A stretch of DNA of 64,000 nt from Solibacillus daqui (GTDB lineage Bacteria; Bacillota; Bacilli; Bacillales_A; Planococcaceae), in the NCBI RefSeq assembly GCF_028747805.1, contig NZ_CP114887.1:3390001-3454000 (forward strand), given 5' to 3'. Numbering within the stretch: position 1 is the first letter of the stretch; each line of letters starts with the position of its first letter. Positions 1 to 8,725 of this stretch are shown here, in pieces. A program made the translations under genes and the position numbers. Below the pieces are notes generated by a model. That model saw only the letters and a program-made list of their open reading frames with translations, did not search any database and was not told the DNA's origin.

Positions 1-6
1 TTCCCT

Positions 7-1653
7 TTATTTACTCAAAAATTTTCCAACTTGAAGCCCTGTAAATAGACAGCCACCAAGAAATGTACCTTCTAAAGAACGGTAGCCATGGACACCGCCT
101 CCCCCAAAGCCACTTACTTCACCCGCTGCAAAAAGTCCAGAAATTGGTTCACCATACTCATTCAACACTTGCCCATTTAAATTCGTTTGCAGTCCACCCA
201 ATGTTTTACGCGTTAGAATATTTAAACGCACGGCAATCAGTGGGCCAGCTTTTGAATCTAATAATTTATGTGGCTTCGCTGCACGTATTAATTTATCTCC
301 AATATAATTTCGTGCACCATGGATTGCCGTAATTTGCGCATCCTTGGAGAATTTATTTTCAATTTCACGGTCACGCGCCAAAATTTGCTCCTTTATACGC
401 ATAAAGTCTAGTAATTCACTTCCAACAAGCTCATTCATCCCCATCACTAAATCCTTCAGATTATCTGCGACAACAAAATCTTCCCCATTATCCTTAAAGG
501 CTTGCACAGCTGCTGGGGGACCCGGTAATACACGTTTCAACACTTCTTTAATACTTTTATTTGTTAAGTCAGAGTTTTGTTCAGAACCTGATAATGCAAA
601 TTCTTTCTCGATTATTTTTTCGGTTAATATAAACCATGAGTAGTCATAGCCTGTTTTTTGAATTGCTTCAAGGGTACTAAGCGTATCAAAGCCAGGAAAA
701 TTCGGAGCTGTAAAACGATTTCCCACCGCATCAAACCACATCGATGATGGCCCCGGTAAAATGCGAATGCCGTGATTTTTCCAAATCGGATTCCAATTTT
801 TCAACCCCTCCGTGTAATGCCACATGCGATCACGATTGACGATGCGCCCTCCAATTTCCTCGGTAATTTCGAGCATTTTCCCATCAACATATGCCGGTAC
901 GCCAGATACCATATTTTTAGGTGGTGTTCCTAGTCGTGATGGCCAATTTTTCTTCACTAATTCGATATTAGCACCAATTCCCCCACTTGCAACGACTACG
1001 GCATCTGCATGATATTCAAAATGATCAATCACGACACGCGAACTTTCTTCACCTCGTGTTATGGTAGCCGCTTCTAATATATTCCCACGAATGCCTGACA
1101 CCGTTCCGTCTATTGTTATTAGTTCGGTTACTTGATGACGTGGCTTGTAATCGATTTTCCCTTCACTCGCCGCTTGTAATACTTGGTTGGAAAATGGCTC
1201 AACCAAGCCCGGTCCAGTTCCCCAAACAATGTGAAAGCGCGGAACAGAATTGCCATGCCCCCCAGCAAGTGAGCCACCACGTTCAGCCCATCCCACTACC
1301 GGAAAAAAACGAATGCCTTTTGATTGTAGCCAGCTATATTTTTCACCAGCCGCAAAATCTACATAGGCTTTAGCCCATTCATATGCCATAACATCTTCAT
1401 CTTCTAAACGGTCAAATCCAGCAGTTCCACTCCAATCTTGCCAGGCTAATGCCTTACTATCCTTTATCCCAAGTCTTCGTTGTTCAGGTGAGTCAACTAA
1501 AAATAATCCTCCAAATGACCAAAATGCCTGCCCACCAATTGAATTTTTAGGTTCCTGATCAACAAGTAATACTTTTTTATTTGCATCAATTAATTCACAA
1601 GTAGCTACTAGACCAGCAAGTCCGGCTCCAACAACTATGACATCATAACGCAC
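7..1653 (-). CDS. FAD-binding dehydrogenase (KstD/fumarate reductase flavoprotein-like)
   Basis: Flavoprotein oxidoreductase of 548 residues. An N-terminal dinucleotide fold carries GAGLAG at residues 9-14, and a C-terminal FAD-contact motif reads GLFAAGEVSGFGGGG, as in the fumarate reductase / 3-ketosteroid delta1-dehydrogenase superfamily. It should be cytoplasmic; the substrate cannot be read from sequence. I chose the GTG at 1653 because AAAGGGGGAAA lies just upstream and the protein then begins directly at the Rossmann strand (MRYDVIVVG). An in-frame ATG at 1725 would add 24 unlikely residues and has no good ribosome site. Monocistronic on the minus strand; the stop lies at the window edge, so any downstream terminator is not visible. 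Confidence 0.85.
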   Translation of the reverse strand: MRYDVIVVGAGLAGLVATCELIDANKKVLLVDQEPKNSIGGQAFWSFGGLFLVDSPEQRRLGIKDSKALAWQDWSGTAGFDRLEDEDVMAYEWAKAYVDFAAGEKYSWLQSKGIRFFPVVGWAERGGSLAGGHGNSVPRFHIVWGTGPGLVEPFSNQVLQAASEGKIDYKPRHQVTELITIDGTVSGIRGNILEAATITRGEESSRVVIDHFEYHADAVVVASGGIGANIELVKKNWPSRLGTPPKNMVSGVPAYVDGKMLEITEEIGGRIVNRDRMWHYTEGLKNWNPIWKNHGIRILPGPSSMWFDAVGNRFTAPNFPGFDTLSTLEAIQKTGYDYSWFILTEKIIEKEFALSGSEQNSDLTNKSIKEVLKRVLPGPPAAVQAFKDNGEDFVVADNLKDLVMGMNELVGSELLDFMRIKEQILARDREIENKFSKDAQITAIHGARNYIGDKLIRAAKPHKLLDSKAGPLIAVRLNILTRKTLGGLQTNLNGQVLNEYGEPISGLFAAGEVSGFGGGGVHGYRSLEGTFLGGCLFTGLQVGKFLSK

Positions 1654-1792
1654 TCTAATTTCCCCCTTTATTTTCCACAATAAAACTGGCTTCAGCAAAC
1701 TCTTTTTGACAACACTCGTGATCAACTTTCTGTTGAACTAATGCACATCAGATATCACAGATTTAGAGATTATTTATAAGAAAACTTGAAAA

Positions 1793-1832
1793 AATCTGGA
1801 CGCTATTACCCCAAGGTGTAATTGGTAATTTC
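1793..1832. repeat. Dispersed palindromic repeat, copy A
   Basis: Contains AATCTGGACGC followed by an imperfect palindrome TATTACCCC AA GGTGTAATTG. It is clearly related to copies at 4286, 26961 and (inverted) 44455. It lies in the roughly 460-bp gap between the divergent FAD dehydrogenase and the serA promoter. I see no gene in that gap. Confidence 0.6.
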
Positions 1833-1992
1833 GTGCTCGTTTATATATCCCCTTCTAATTGGGAAAAAATAAAATTAGTCATAAAATTTTTTTGTGACAA
1901 AATTATGTCACAAAAATAAAACCGAATTCCCTCTTTATAATTTCACTCGTAATATTTTCAGTAAATTCAATCAAATGGCATAATACCAACAT

Positions 1993-2006
1993 CGTTAGCG
2001 CTTACA
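1993..2006 (-). promoter_or_regulatory. Possible CcpA cre site
   Basis: Read on the minus strand the site is TGTAAGCGCTAACG, which departs from the Bacillus cre consensus TGNAANCGNWNNCA only at the last base. It lies 112 bp upstream of the serA -35 box and about 340 bp upstream of the FAD dehydrogenase start, so its target is uncertain. Confidence 0.35.
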
Positions 2007-2092
2007 TCTAAAATTTCTAAAAACGAATATTCAATACTAATTACAACAATATAGTTCGTATTCAGATGTTTACAAGTTAATGGAAACGAAAA

Positions 2093-2107
2093 AATTTTCG
2101 GAAAATC
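2093..2107. promoter_or_regulatory. CodY-box-like site upstream of serA promoter
   Basis: AATTTTCGGAAAATC matches 13 of 15 positions of the CodY consensus AATTTTCWGAAAATT and ends 10 bp upstream of the serA -35 hexamer. CodY control of amino-acid biosynthesis is established in Bacillus. Control of this gene is inferred. Confidence 0.4.
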
Positions 2108-2117
2108 GAATATCCCG

Positions 2118-2147
2118 TTGACAAAGGTGAACATTCGGGTTTATGAT
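2118..2147 (+). promoter_or_regulatory. Sigma-A promoter of serA
   Basis: TTGACA at 2118-2123, an 18-bp spacer and TATGAT at 2142-2147. A start near 2154 would place the whole T-box leader (from about 2180) in the transcript. Confidence 0.75.
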
Positions 2148-2179
2148 GTTATCAAATTTAATCACGATAAACTATTGCG

Positions 2180-2445
2180 ATAGAGACATGCTTTTCGATT
2201 TGTATAGCAAAGAGAGCTGGTGGTTGGTGTAAACCAGTATATACTGCGATAAAGTTCCACTCTTGAATAGAATAGCTGAAAATATTAGTAGGTTATTCCG
2301 TCCCATGCACGTTACGCATATGGATGAGGTTGTACGAGTATTTGTCTGAATATTCCGTCAACAAATAAGGGTGGTACCGCGATTCTGATATTTCTTAGCC
2401 TTTCGCCCCTTACAGTGACATGTAAGGGACGGAAGGCTTTTTATT
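2180..2445 (+). ncRNA. T-box riboswitch, predicted tRNA-Ser specific (UCC specifier)
   Basis: A canonical T-box leader in front of serA. The T-box sequence AAGGGTGGTACCGCG lies at 2367-2381 and is followed by a strong terminator at 2397-2442. Stem I starts with AAGAG (2209-2213), which pairs with CTCTT (2260-2264). The triplet TCC at 2256-2258, followed by A, sits in the specifier position and encodes serine, agreeing with the downstream serine-biosynthesis gene. Known mechanism: uncharged cognate tRNA binds the specifier and the UGGN of the T-box and stabilises the antiterminator. Confidence 0.93.
2397..2442 (+). terminator. Regulated terminator of the serA T-box
   Basis: AGCCTTTCG / CCCCTTACA pairs with TGTAAGGG / CGGAAGGCT, followed by a T-rich tract ending near 2450. 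It competes with the T-box antiterminator. Confidence 0.85.
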
Positions 2446-2489
2446 TTATTTCAAAAAATGGATAAACCATTAAGGGAGAGAATTTTATT

Positions 2490-4112
2490 ATGGCAACTGA
2501 AGTTATCGAAAAAGGCACAAAAGCAATTAACGTATTTATTGCAGATCCGCTTAGTGAAGATGGGATTTTCCCTTTACGTCAAGAAACGGAATTAAACTTA
2601 AATATTATTATCGACACTGGCCTTGCTCCTGAAGAATTAATCGCAAAAATCGCTAACGTAGATGTACTCCTTGTTCGTTCTCAAACAACGGTTACACGCG
2701 AAGTAATCGAAGCTGCGAAAAACTTAAAACTAATCGGTCGCGCTGGTGTTGGTGTAGATAATATTGATTTAACAGCTGCAACAGAACACGGAATTATTGT
2801 TGTAAACGCACCAGACGGTAACACAAACTCTGCTGCTGAACATACAATTGCAATGATGACATCTTTAGCACGTTACATTCCACAAGCATTCAACACACTT
2901 AAAAACGGTAAATGGGACCGTAAATCTTATGTTGGTGTTGAGTTAAAAAATAAAACATTAGGCGTTATTGGTATGGGCCGTATCGGTGCGGAAGTAGCAT
3001 ACCGTGCAAAAGGTCAACGCATGAACGTTATCGCTTATGACCCATTCTTAACAGAAGAACGCGCAAAAGAGCTTGGCATAACAAAAGGAACAGTTGACGA
3101 AGTATGTGCAGCTGCTGAATTCATCACAGTACACACACCGTTATTACCTGAAACTCGCAATATCATTAACAAAGAACGTTTTGCGATGATGAAAGACGGC
3201 GTTCGTATTATTAACTGTGCACGTGGCGGTATTATTAACGAGGACGATTTATATGATGCAATCGTAGCAGGCAAAGTAGCAGGTGCAGCACTAGACGTAT
3301 TCGTGGAAGAGCCAGCTACAGATCACAAATTACTAACATTACCACAAGTAATTGCAACGCCTCACTTAGGTGCATCTACAGTAGAAGCTCAAGAATCAGT
3401 TGCAGTAGACGTATCAAACGATATTATTAAATTCTATAAAACAGGTACTGTTACAAACCCAGTAAACATGCCATCAATTCCAAAAGAAAAACTTGCGCAA
3501 GTTGAACCATTCTTTGCGTTAGCTGAAAAACTTGGTAAATTCTTAATCCAAGTAACAGAAGAAGGCATTCAACAATTAAATATTTCTTATGCAGGTGAAG
3601 TAGCTAATTTTGATGTTCGCCCATTAACTGCAAATGCTATTAAAGGTTTACTTTCTACTAACCACGGCTCTCACGTAAACGATGTAAACGCACGTTACTT
3701 AGCTGAGCGTATCGGTATGCAAATTAATGAACACAAAACAACAACTGCAAAAGGTTTCACAAACTTAATTACAGTTGAAATTATCACAGAAACAGAAAAA
3801 CATACAGTTGCAGGTACTCTATTAAACGGACTTGGTGCTCGTATCGTTAAAGTTGAAGGTTTCGTAGTAGACGTTGTTCCTGAAGGCAACCTACTTTACA
3901 TCAAAAACCAAGACAAACCAGGTTCAATCGGCCGTGTAGCGACTAAGTTAGCCGAAAAAGACATTAACATCGCAACGATGCAAGTAGGTCGCGACCATGT
4001 TGGTGGTTCTGCAGTTATGATGCTTGCCGTTGATAATGAAGTAACAACTGAAGATTTAGTTTATGTTGCACAACTTGAAAATATCGACGAAGTAAAAGCG
4101 ATTACTCTATAA
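2490..4112 (+). CDS. serA: D-3-phosphoglycerate dehydrogenase SerA
   Basis: First step of serine synthesis: oxidises 3-phosphoglycerate to 3-phosphohydroxypyruvate with NAD+. The 540-residue protein has the usual long Gram-positive layout. The N-terminal substrate domain wraps a NAD domain with GMGRIG at 161-166. The catalytic set is visible as R245 (CARGG), E274 (VEEP) and H292 (PHLGAST). The intervening ASB-type domain follows, and a C-terminal ACT domain from about residue 465 ([20 protein letters not shown]) is the usual serine-sensing part. ATG at 2490 follows AAGGGAGAG. Expression should depend on the T-box and possibly on CodY. Some 14 residues precede the usual SerA start. Confidence 0.97.
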   Translation: MATEVIEKGTKAINVFIADPLSEDGIFPLRQETELNLNIIIDTGLAPEELIAKIANVDVLLVRSQTTVTREVIEAAKNLKLIGRAGVGVDNIDLTAATEHGIIVVNAPDGNTNSAAEHTIAMMTSLARYIPQAFNTLKNGKWDRKSYVGVELKNKTLGVIGMGRIGAEVAYRAKGQRMNVIAYDPFLTEERAKELGITKGTVDEVCAAAEFITVHTPLLPETRNIINKERFAMMKDGVRIINCARGGIINEDDLYDAIVAGKVAGAALDVFVEEPATDHKLLTLPQVIATPHLGASTVEAQESVAVDVSNDIIKFYKTGTVTNPVNMPSIPKEKLAQVEPFFALAEKLGKFLIQVTEEGIQQLNISYAGEVANFDVRPLTANAIKGLLSTNHGSHVNDVNARYLAERIGMQINEHKTTTAKGFTNLITVEIITETEKHTVAGTLLNGLGARIVKVEGFVVDVVPEGNLLYIKNQDKPGSIGRVATKLAEKDINIATMQVGRDHVGGSAVMMLAVDNEVTTEDLVYVAQLENIDEVKAITL

Positions 4113-4122
4113 TTTCATTACG

Positions 4123-4160
4123 AAAACGGATAAGCAAAATTCAACGCTTATCCGTTTTTT
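4123..4160 (+). terminator. serA terminator
   Basis: AAACGGATAAGC and GCTTATCCGTTT form a perfect stem followed by T6. Confidence 0.9.
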
Positions 4161-4285
4161 CATTTGATTTTACAATTCAATTTAGAATTCTAAAGGTCTA
4201 AACTCTTTAATTTAGTACTAAATGAATATTTAACTTGCTTCAGCGGATGTCATTGATTTTTTAGGGGATTTTTTCGGGCCTGTTT

Positions 4286-4325
4286 GAAAAAATCTGGACG
4301 CAATTACGCGGGGGGAATTAATCTA
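4286..4325. repeat. Dispersed palindromic repeat, copy B
   Basis: AAAAAATCTGGACGCAATTACGC is followed by a G-rich centre and AATTAATC. It shares the AATCTGGACGC block with copy A. It lies between the serA terminator and the promoter of the next gene. Confidence 0.55.
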
Positions 4326-4340
4326 GGGTTTATTCATATT

Positions 4341-4369
4341 TTGCGTAAAGAATTGTATACTTATAGTAT
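4341..4369 (+). promoter_or_regulatory. Candidate sigma-A promoter of the NodB/SH3 gene
   Basis: TTGCGT at 4341-4346, a 17-bp spacer and TAGTAT at 4364-4369, about 45 bp upstream of the start codon. Confidence 0.5.
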
Positions 4370-4418
4370 TAAGTAAATTTTTAACAATTCATTCTAACTC
4401 GATGAAGGAGTTTTCTAC

Positions 4419-5660
4419 ATGAAAAAATTAATTTTTTGCGCAGTTATAATGGTACTGTTTAGTTTATATTTACCTCGTCATTCCAGTGCTGCAACTAACG
4501 CTAATATTAAAATGACAACGAATAAGAGTGAATTGTTCGATGATTCATTGCAATTAGTAATACATGAATTACCTCAAAATGTGCCCGTTATTGTGTTGGA
4601 AGAGCAGGAACAATGGTCAAAAGTTCAATACAAAGAGCAAATTGGCTACATTAATAACGAACTATTAACTACTGTGCAAGCAAAATATATGCTCGTGCAT
4701 TCTAAAGCAGATTGGCCAATTTATCTAAGTGATGCACAGCAAGGGCAACTGCTTGGAAGAATTTATTTGAACAGTATTGTAGAAGTGTTCCCTAGCAATT
4801 CACCAAATTATATTTTTATCCGCTATGGTCATTTAGCCGGCTATGTAGATAAACAAGCTGTTGTCGACCCATCCACTAAAAAGAAAATTGTTAACGATCC
4901 AAAAGGACTTATCGTACGTACCACTGCTAGCCCCTCTAGTGATATACTTGGGCATCTTGCGGCTAATACAGAAGTAGCAATGTTAACAAATTTTAACGGC
5001 TGGGCGTTTGTCACAACAAAAGAATTTTCAGGCTATGTTTTAGCAAGTAGCTTAAAAAATACTACTACAAAACCACTTCCTCCAAACAATACGACGAGTA
5101 ATAAAACAAAAAAAATAGCGCTCACTTTTGATGATGGACCACATCCAAAAGTGACACTACAAATTTTAGAAATTTTAGAAAAATACAACGCTAAAGCGAC
5201 ATTCTTTGTCGTTGGTAATGAAGTGCAAAAAAATCCAAAAATATTAAAATCAGTAGCAGATGCCGGGCACGAAATTGGCAACCATACATATAATCACACG
5301 AAATTAACAACATTACCACTGCAAAAGGCCAAATTACAAATCGATTCTACTGATGCCGTCATTAAAGCTACAATCGGACGCAATTCTACTGTATTTCGAC
5401 CTCCGTATGGTGCGTATGACAAAACCATCGTAAACCAATTAAAAGTGCCAAATATCCTTTGGACAATTGATACGCTCGATTGGAAGCACCGTGATCCGAA
5501 AAAAACATTAGCTACTGTTCAAAAAAACGCCAGAAATGGTAGTATCATACTCATGCACGACATTCATCAAACGACTGCCGATGCATTAGACCCCATCTTA
5601 GCGACATTACAAGAGCAAGGCTATGAATTTGTAACTGTATCAGAAATTATAAAGAAATAA
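4419..5660 (+). CDS. Secreted polysaccharide deacetylase with SH3-like repeats
   Basis: Probable peptidoglycan or chitooligosaccharide N-deacetylase of 413 residues, exported to the wall. A signal peptide (MKKLIFCAVIMVLFSLYLP, cleavage near Ala24-Ala25) is followed by SH3-type wall-binding repeats (about 28-210), an Asn/Thr-rich linker (213-229) and a NodB domain (230-413). Catalytic motifs are intact: TFDDGP at 236-241 (D238 base, D239 metal), NHTYNH at 288-293 (metal H289, H293), RPPYG at 327-331 and LMHD at 378-381. ATG follows GAAGGAG. Single gene with its own promoter and terminator. The exact glycan substrate is not determined by sequence. Confidence 0.88.
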   Translation: MKKLIFCAVIMVLFSLYLPRHSSAATNANIKMTTNKSELFDDSLQLVIHELPQNVPVIVLEEQEQWSKVQYKEQIGYINNELLTTVQAKYMLVHSKADWPIYLSDAQQGQLLGRIYLNSIVEVFPSNSPNYIFIRYGHLAGYVDKQAVVDPSTKKKIVNDPKGLIVRTTASPSSDILGHLAANTEVAMLTNFNGWAFVTTKEFSGYVLASSLKNTTTKPLPPNNTTSNKTKKIALTFDDGPHPKVTLQILEILEKYNAKATFFVVGNEVQKNPKILKSVADAGHEIGNHTYNHTKLTTLPLQKAKLQIDSTDAVIKATIGRNSTVFRPPYGAYDKTIVNQLKVPNILWTIDTLDWKHRDPKKTLATVQKNARNGSIILMHDIHQTTADALDPILATLQEQGYEFVTVSEIIKK

Positions 5661-5661
5661 T

Positions 5662-5703
5662 AAAGTGCCACGCTCGAATCCTGTTTCGAACGTGGCACTT
5701 TTT
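5662..5703. terminator. Bidirectional terminator
   Basis: AAGTGCCACGCTCGAA and TTCGAACGTGGCACTT form a long stem between two convergent genes, with A/T tracts on both sides. Confidence 0.9.
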
Positions 5704-6079
5704 AACTTAACGATTTCAGTTGTATAAATGTTAATGGCTCTTGATTTGCTATAATACTAGACGCGCTTGGTAGCAAGTTTACTACATCGAAGCCCTGTGA
5801 TACACCCATAGCTAGCACAATCCCTGCAACAAACACTGTACCTACAGATATTAAGCTCGATAACAAGCGGTGCGCTTTTTGCATTTCTTCGTTGGACTCT
5901 TTTACGTCTTTTTTACGTACAAGTTTAAAAAAACGCTCTTGCTGTGGAGGCATTGATAACACATGTGCACATGCTAAGCACAAATTGGCGCTATGACGCT
6001 CTATCGTCACTAAATTCACCTGTACATATTCTGTTGTACGTCCGCAGTTTTCACAGCTGCATGCCTCATAGTTACCCAT
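5702..6079 (-). CDS. Zinc-ribbon, single-pass membrane protein of unknown function
   Basis: A 125-residue protein I do not recognise. The N-terminus has a CxC-x2-C pair (C7, C9, C12) and a second CxxC (C34, C37), which look like a treble-clef or zinc ribbon. A charged linker follows (KLVRKKDVKESNEEMQK), then one hydrophobic segment (LISVGTVFVAGIVLAMGV). Start ATG 6079 follows AAAGAGG. TATAAT at 6111-6116 and an exact CodY consensus at 6122-6136 lie directly upstream, so nutritional repression is likely. Monocistronic. Confidence 0.75.
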   Translation of the reverse strand: MGNYEACSCENCGRTTEYVQVNLVTIERHSANLCLACAHVLSMPPQQERFFKLVRKKDVKESNEEMQKAHRLLSSLISVGTVFVAGIVLAMGVSQGFDVVNLLPSASSIIANQEPLTFIQLKSLS

Positions 6080-6110
6080 AAAAAAACCTCTTTCATTTGT
6101 TCATGAGTCT

Positions 6111-6136
6111 ATTATAACATAAATTTTCAGAAAATT
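6111..6136 (-). promoter_or_regulatory. Promoter with perfect CodY box
   Basis: The -10 TATAAT (complement of 6111-6116) serves the gene starting at 6079. AATTTTCAGAAAATT at 6122-6136 matches all 15 positions of the CodY consensus and covers the spacer into the -35 region, where the hexamer itself is weak. This is a classic position for repression. Confidence 0.7.
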
Positions 6137-6160
6137 CTCTATTTGGGTTTTTAATTATGC

Positions 6161-6189
6161 AAAAAAACGCACAAATTTTTGTGCGTTTT
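6161..6189 (-). terminator. Terminator of the HAD phosphatase gene
   Basis: AAAACGCAC and GTGCGTTTT form a perfect stem just after the minus-strand stop at 6198, with an A/T tract beyond. Confidence 0.8.
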
Positions 6190-6197
6190 CCTAGTTT

Positions 6198-6986
6198 TTA
6201 TAGTGTTTTTACAAGCTGTAAAAACTCAGTTAATGATGATACTTCATATGTTGGTATAACATCAGGATTTTTTGGCTTGTCCTCACGGTTAATCCATACA
6301 TTACGCATATTCACTCGAGATGAACCTAAAATATCTGTCATTAAATTATCGCCCACCATAATGCCATCCTCTTTTGATACATTTGCCTTTTCCATCACAA
6401 ATTCGAAAATCGATAAATCCGGCTTTCCTTTTCCGAAGTCACCTGAAATGACAATATGGTCAAAGTAAGGAACAATTTCTGGTGTAATTTCTAATTTTAA
6501 ATTTTGTAAACTTGGTGCACCATTTGTTAATAATACAAGCTGATACTTACCTTTTAATTCATCCAATACAGCAAATGTGTCTTCATAGAAAAATGGCGCC
6601 TTTTTTCGTTCTTTTACAAAGCGTTCGCCAAGTTCCGCGCCAAATTTCGCATCGTCAATGCCCAGTGCCGCTAAACCGTTCGTCCATGCCTGTGCACGGT
6701 AGCCAGGTACAATTCCCTTCATTTGTTGGAATTGAGGTGTTGGGTCATCGAATGTTCCCCATAAGCCTTCAAACGGATTGATGCCGATTAGCACTGTGTA
6801 ATCATAGGTTTCGTAGCTTTCATATAACGTACGTGCCGCATTACGCACTTCTTCTTCAAGGGTAATCGAGTCAACATTTTTGACAGTACTTGCATATTCG
6901 CATGTTTTTTCAAACGCTGTTTTAACAGATTTTTGATCATATAACAGCGTATCATCTAAATCGAAAATAATTGTTTTAATCGCCAT
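6198..6986 (-). CDS. HAD-superfamily hydrolase, YjjG/YfnB type
   Basis: Haloacid-dehalogenase-like phosphatase of 262 residues. Motif I is DLDDT with nucleophile D9 and acid D11. Motif II is LLTNG (T154), motif III the lysine of GKGKPD (K188) and motif IV VGDNLMTD (D213, D218). The helical cap between motifs I and II and the overall pattern fit the YjjG/YfnB group, members of which act on non-canonical pyrimidine nucleotides; the substrate here is inferred. ATG 6986 (MAIKTIIFD) follows a modest AGGAGCAAAT site. Monocistronic with its own terminator. Confidence 0.85.
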   Translation of the reverse strand: MAIKTIIFDLDDTLLYDQKSVKTAFEKTCEYASTVKNVDSITLEEEVRNAARTLYESYETYDYTVLIGINPFEGLWGTFDDPTPQFQQMKGIVPGYRAQAWTNGLAALGIDDAKFGAELGERFVKERKKAPFFYEDTFAVLDELKGKYQLVLLTNGAPSLQNLKLEITPEIVPYFDHIVISGDFGKGKPDLSIFEFVMEKANVSKEDGIMVGDNLMTDILGSSRVNMRNVWINREDKPKNPDVIPTYEVSSLTEFLQLVKTL

Positions 6987-7129
6987 GATATTTGCTCCTA
7001 AACTATAATGATATACCTCAATAGTTTACCATAATAAAGCGTTTATTTTTATTTCATTTTGATTTTTCTAAATTTTAGATACGAAAAGGCTCATTCATAA
7101 TTTGCTTATTGGACGCCCTTCGTCATATA

Positions 7130-7381
7130 CTATTTATTCTTTTCACGTAGTTGCTGCATTAAATTTGTAATGTGTTGTTTTCGATTGGCTGTTTCTTGTT
7201 TTAACACCTGAACTTCGTAAGTTTGACCGTTGTCATAAATAGTAACAATATCGCCTTCTTTAACTTCTACCTCTATATCTCCCTGATGAACCAATAGCTG
7301 CTTTGTTTCATCTGGATGCTGCAAAAAAATCGCGTAATCCCCTTCAAAACGGTCTAATGTATATTTTTTATGGTAGCTCAC
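7130..7381 (-). CDS. DUF3006 domain protein
   Basis: Small beta-rich protein of 83 residues (LDRFEGDYAIFLQ...VKEGDIVTIYDN) matching the DUF3006 family, which often sits beside ComEC-like metallo-beta-lactamase proteins; its function is unknown. I chose GTG at 7381 because AAGGGAG lies 9 nt upstream. The in-frame ATG at 7402 has no ribosome site and would only add residues overlapping the upstream gene. The start overlaps the end of the upstream lipoprotein gene by 14 bp, so the two are very likely translationally coupled. Confidence 0.8.
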   Translation of the reverse strand: MSYHKKYTLDRFEGDYAIFLQHPDETKQLLVHQGDIEVEVKEGDIVTIYDNGQTYEVQVLKQETANRKQHITNLMQQLREKNK

Positions 7382-8558
7382 TAACAATTTCTCCCTTCGC
7401 ATTTTTTAATTTTGCGGCGTCACCAGAGTTAAGCCAGATTTGCTTTTTCGTCCATTCAAGGGCATTTCCACTCGCTTTGGCATCAGTTCCACTTGTCACA
7501 TAAATTTTCTTACCTGGTACTAAATTGATGTTTGGGAAGTTAAACTCTTGATTGCCCTCGACCGAAATCAATTTCCAGCCTTGTAAGTTTACTGTTTCGT
7601 TACTATTATTTTGAATTGCTACAATCTCAGCTTGTAAATCTTTACTTATAAGTTCTACCTTATCTGACTTTGATAAAGTAATTGAACTTGTTGCACCAAT
7701 GCCAGTCCATTGTTTCGCATTCACATCATAGGTAACCCCATCTGTTGCTACGACTATAGTTCCTGATTCTGCAGTGCCATAAAGATCACTACCTGCTTGT
7801 TTTAGTGTATCTACTACTTCCGCATGTGGATGACCGTATTTATTGTCCTGACCATAGCTTAATATTGTCGCTAATGGATTTACCTCTTTGATAAACTGGG
7901 CCGAGCTACTCGTATTTGACCCATGATGTCCAGCTTTTAAAATTGTCGCTTCGACATCAACTCCTGAATTTAATAATTGTTGTTCAATGCCATGGTCGGC
8001 ATCGCCCATTAATAAAAACGAAATTTGTTGGTACGCCACACGTAAGACAATTGAAGCGTCATTATTATCGGCTGCATTTTCATCACTTGCCAATACATCT
8101 ACGTTTACTACCGAATCAAGTGCTATTGTATCTCCTGTCGTTGGAACGGTATAGCGAATATTTTTGTTATGTATTAATGTCAGCATTTCCTCATATGTTT
8201 GAGACGTATGAACTTTTCCTGAATCGATAAATTCTTTAATTGAAATCGAATTCAGTACAGCAATTAACCCTCCAATATGGTCCGCATCTGGATGTGTTGC
8301 CACTACATAGTCAAGTTTCGTCACACCTTGTGAATGTAAATAATCTACAACGGTTTTCCCGGCGCCTTTTACCCCACCATCAATCAGCATCGTTTTACCA
8401 CTAGGAGATTTTATGAAAATCGAATCGCCCTGTCCGACATCAATAAAATGTACTGTCATCTCCTTTCCTGCTACTGCCGGCGCATTTGTTTCCACCATTT
8501 CTGTACAGCCTGCTAGCATCACTAGCAAGGCTAATACAAACCATAATAATCTTTTCAT
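7368..8558 (-). CDS. ComEC/Rec2-like MBL-fold lipoprotein with lamin-tail domain
   Basis: A 396-residue lipoprotein. The signal ends in LAGC with lipidated C18, followed by a metallo-beta-lactamase domain resembling the free-standing C-terminal domain of ComEC (VHFIDVGQGDSIFI, THPDADHIGG with H89, D91, D93, H94). The C-terminal part, from about residue 310 (AEIVAIQNNSNETVNLQGW), looks like a lamin-tail (LTD) fold. It is probably an extracellular hydrolase of nucleic acids or nucleotides, but this is unproven. ATG 8558 follows AAAAGGA and gives an ideal lipoprotein signal; an ATG 66 bp upstream would bury it. Coupled to the DUF3006 gene downstream. Confidence 0.87.
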   Translation of the reverse strand: MKRLLWFVLALLVMLAGCTEMVETNAPAVAGKEMTVHFIDVGQGDSIFIKSPSGKTMLIDGGVKGAGKTVVDYLHSQGVTKLDYVVATHPDADHIGGLIAVLNSISIKEFIDSGKVHTSQTYEEMLTLIHNKNIRYTVPTTGDTIALDSVVNVDVLASDENAADNNDASIVLRVAYQQISFLLMGDADHGIEQQLLNSGVDVEATILKAGHHGSNTSSSAQFIKEVNPLATILSYGQDNKYGHPHAEVVDTLKQAGSDLYGTAESGTIVVATDGVTYDVNAKQWTGIGATSSITLSKSDKVELISKDLQAEIVAIQNNSNETVNLQGWKLISVEGNQEFNFPNINLVPGKKIYVTSGTDAKASGNALEWTKKQIWLNSGDAAKLKNAKGEIVSELP

Positions 8559-8679
8559 ATTGTCATATCCTTTTCTTATACTCCCTTTAAGTGTACACAA
8601 CATTAGACGAATAGAAAAACACATTCCGAATAAAACCGCGTCGCAGTTTTGTGGATTTCCTCACTATCTTAATCAAAAC

Positions 8680-8716
8680 AAAAAGGGTGAACTGCTACGG
8701 ATGTAACAGTTCACTC
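8680..8716 (-). terminator. hemZ terminator
   Basis: On the minus strand GAGTGAACTG and CAGTTCACCC form the stem, followed by T5 and a T-rich tract. Confidence 0.85.
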
Positions 8717-8725
8717 TCGATTGTA

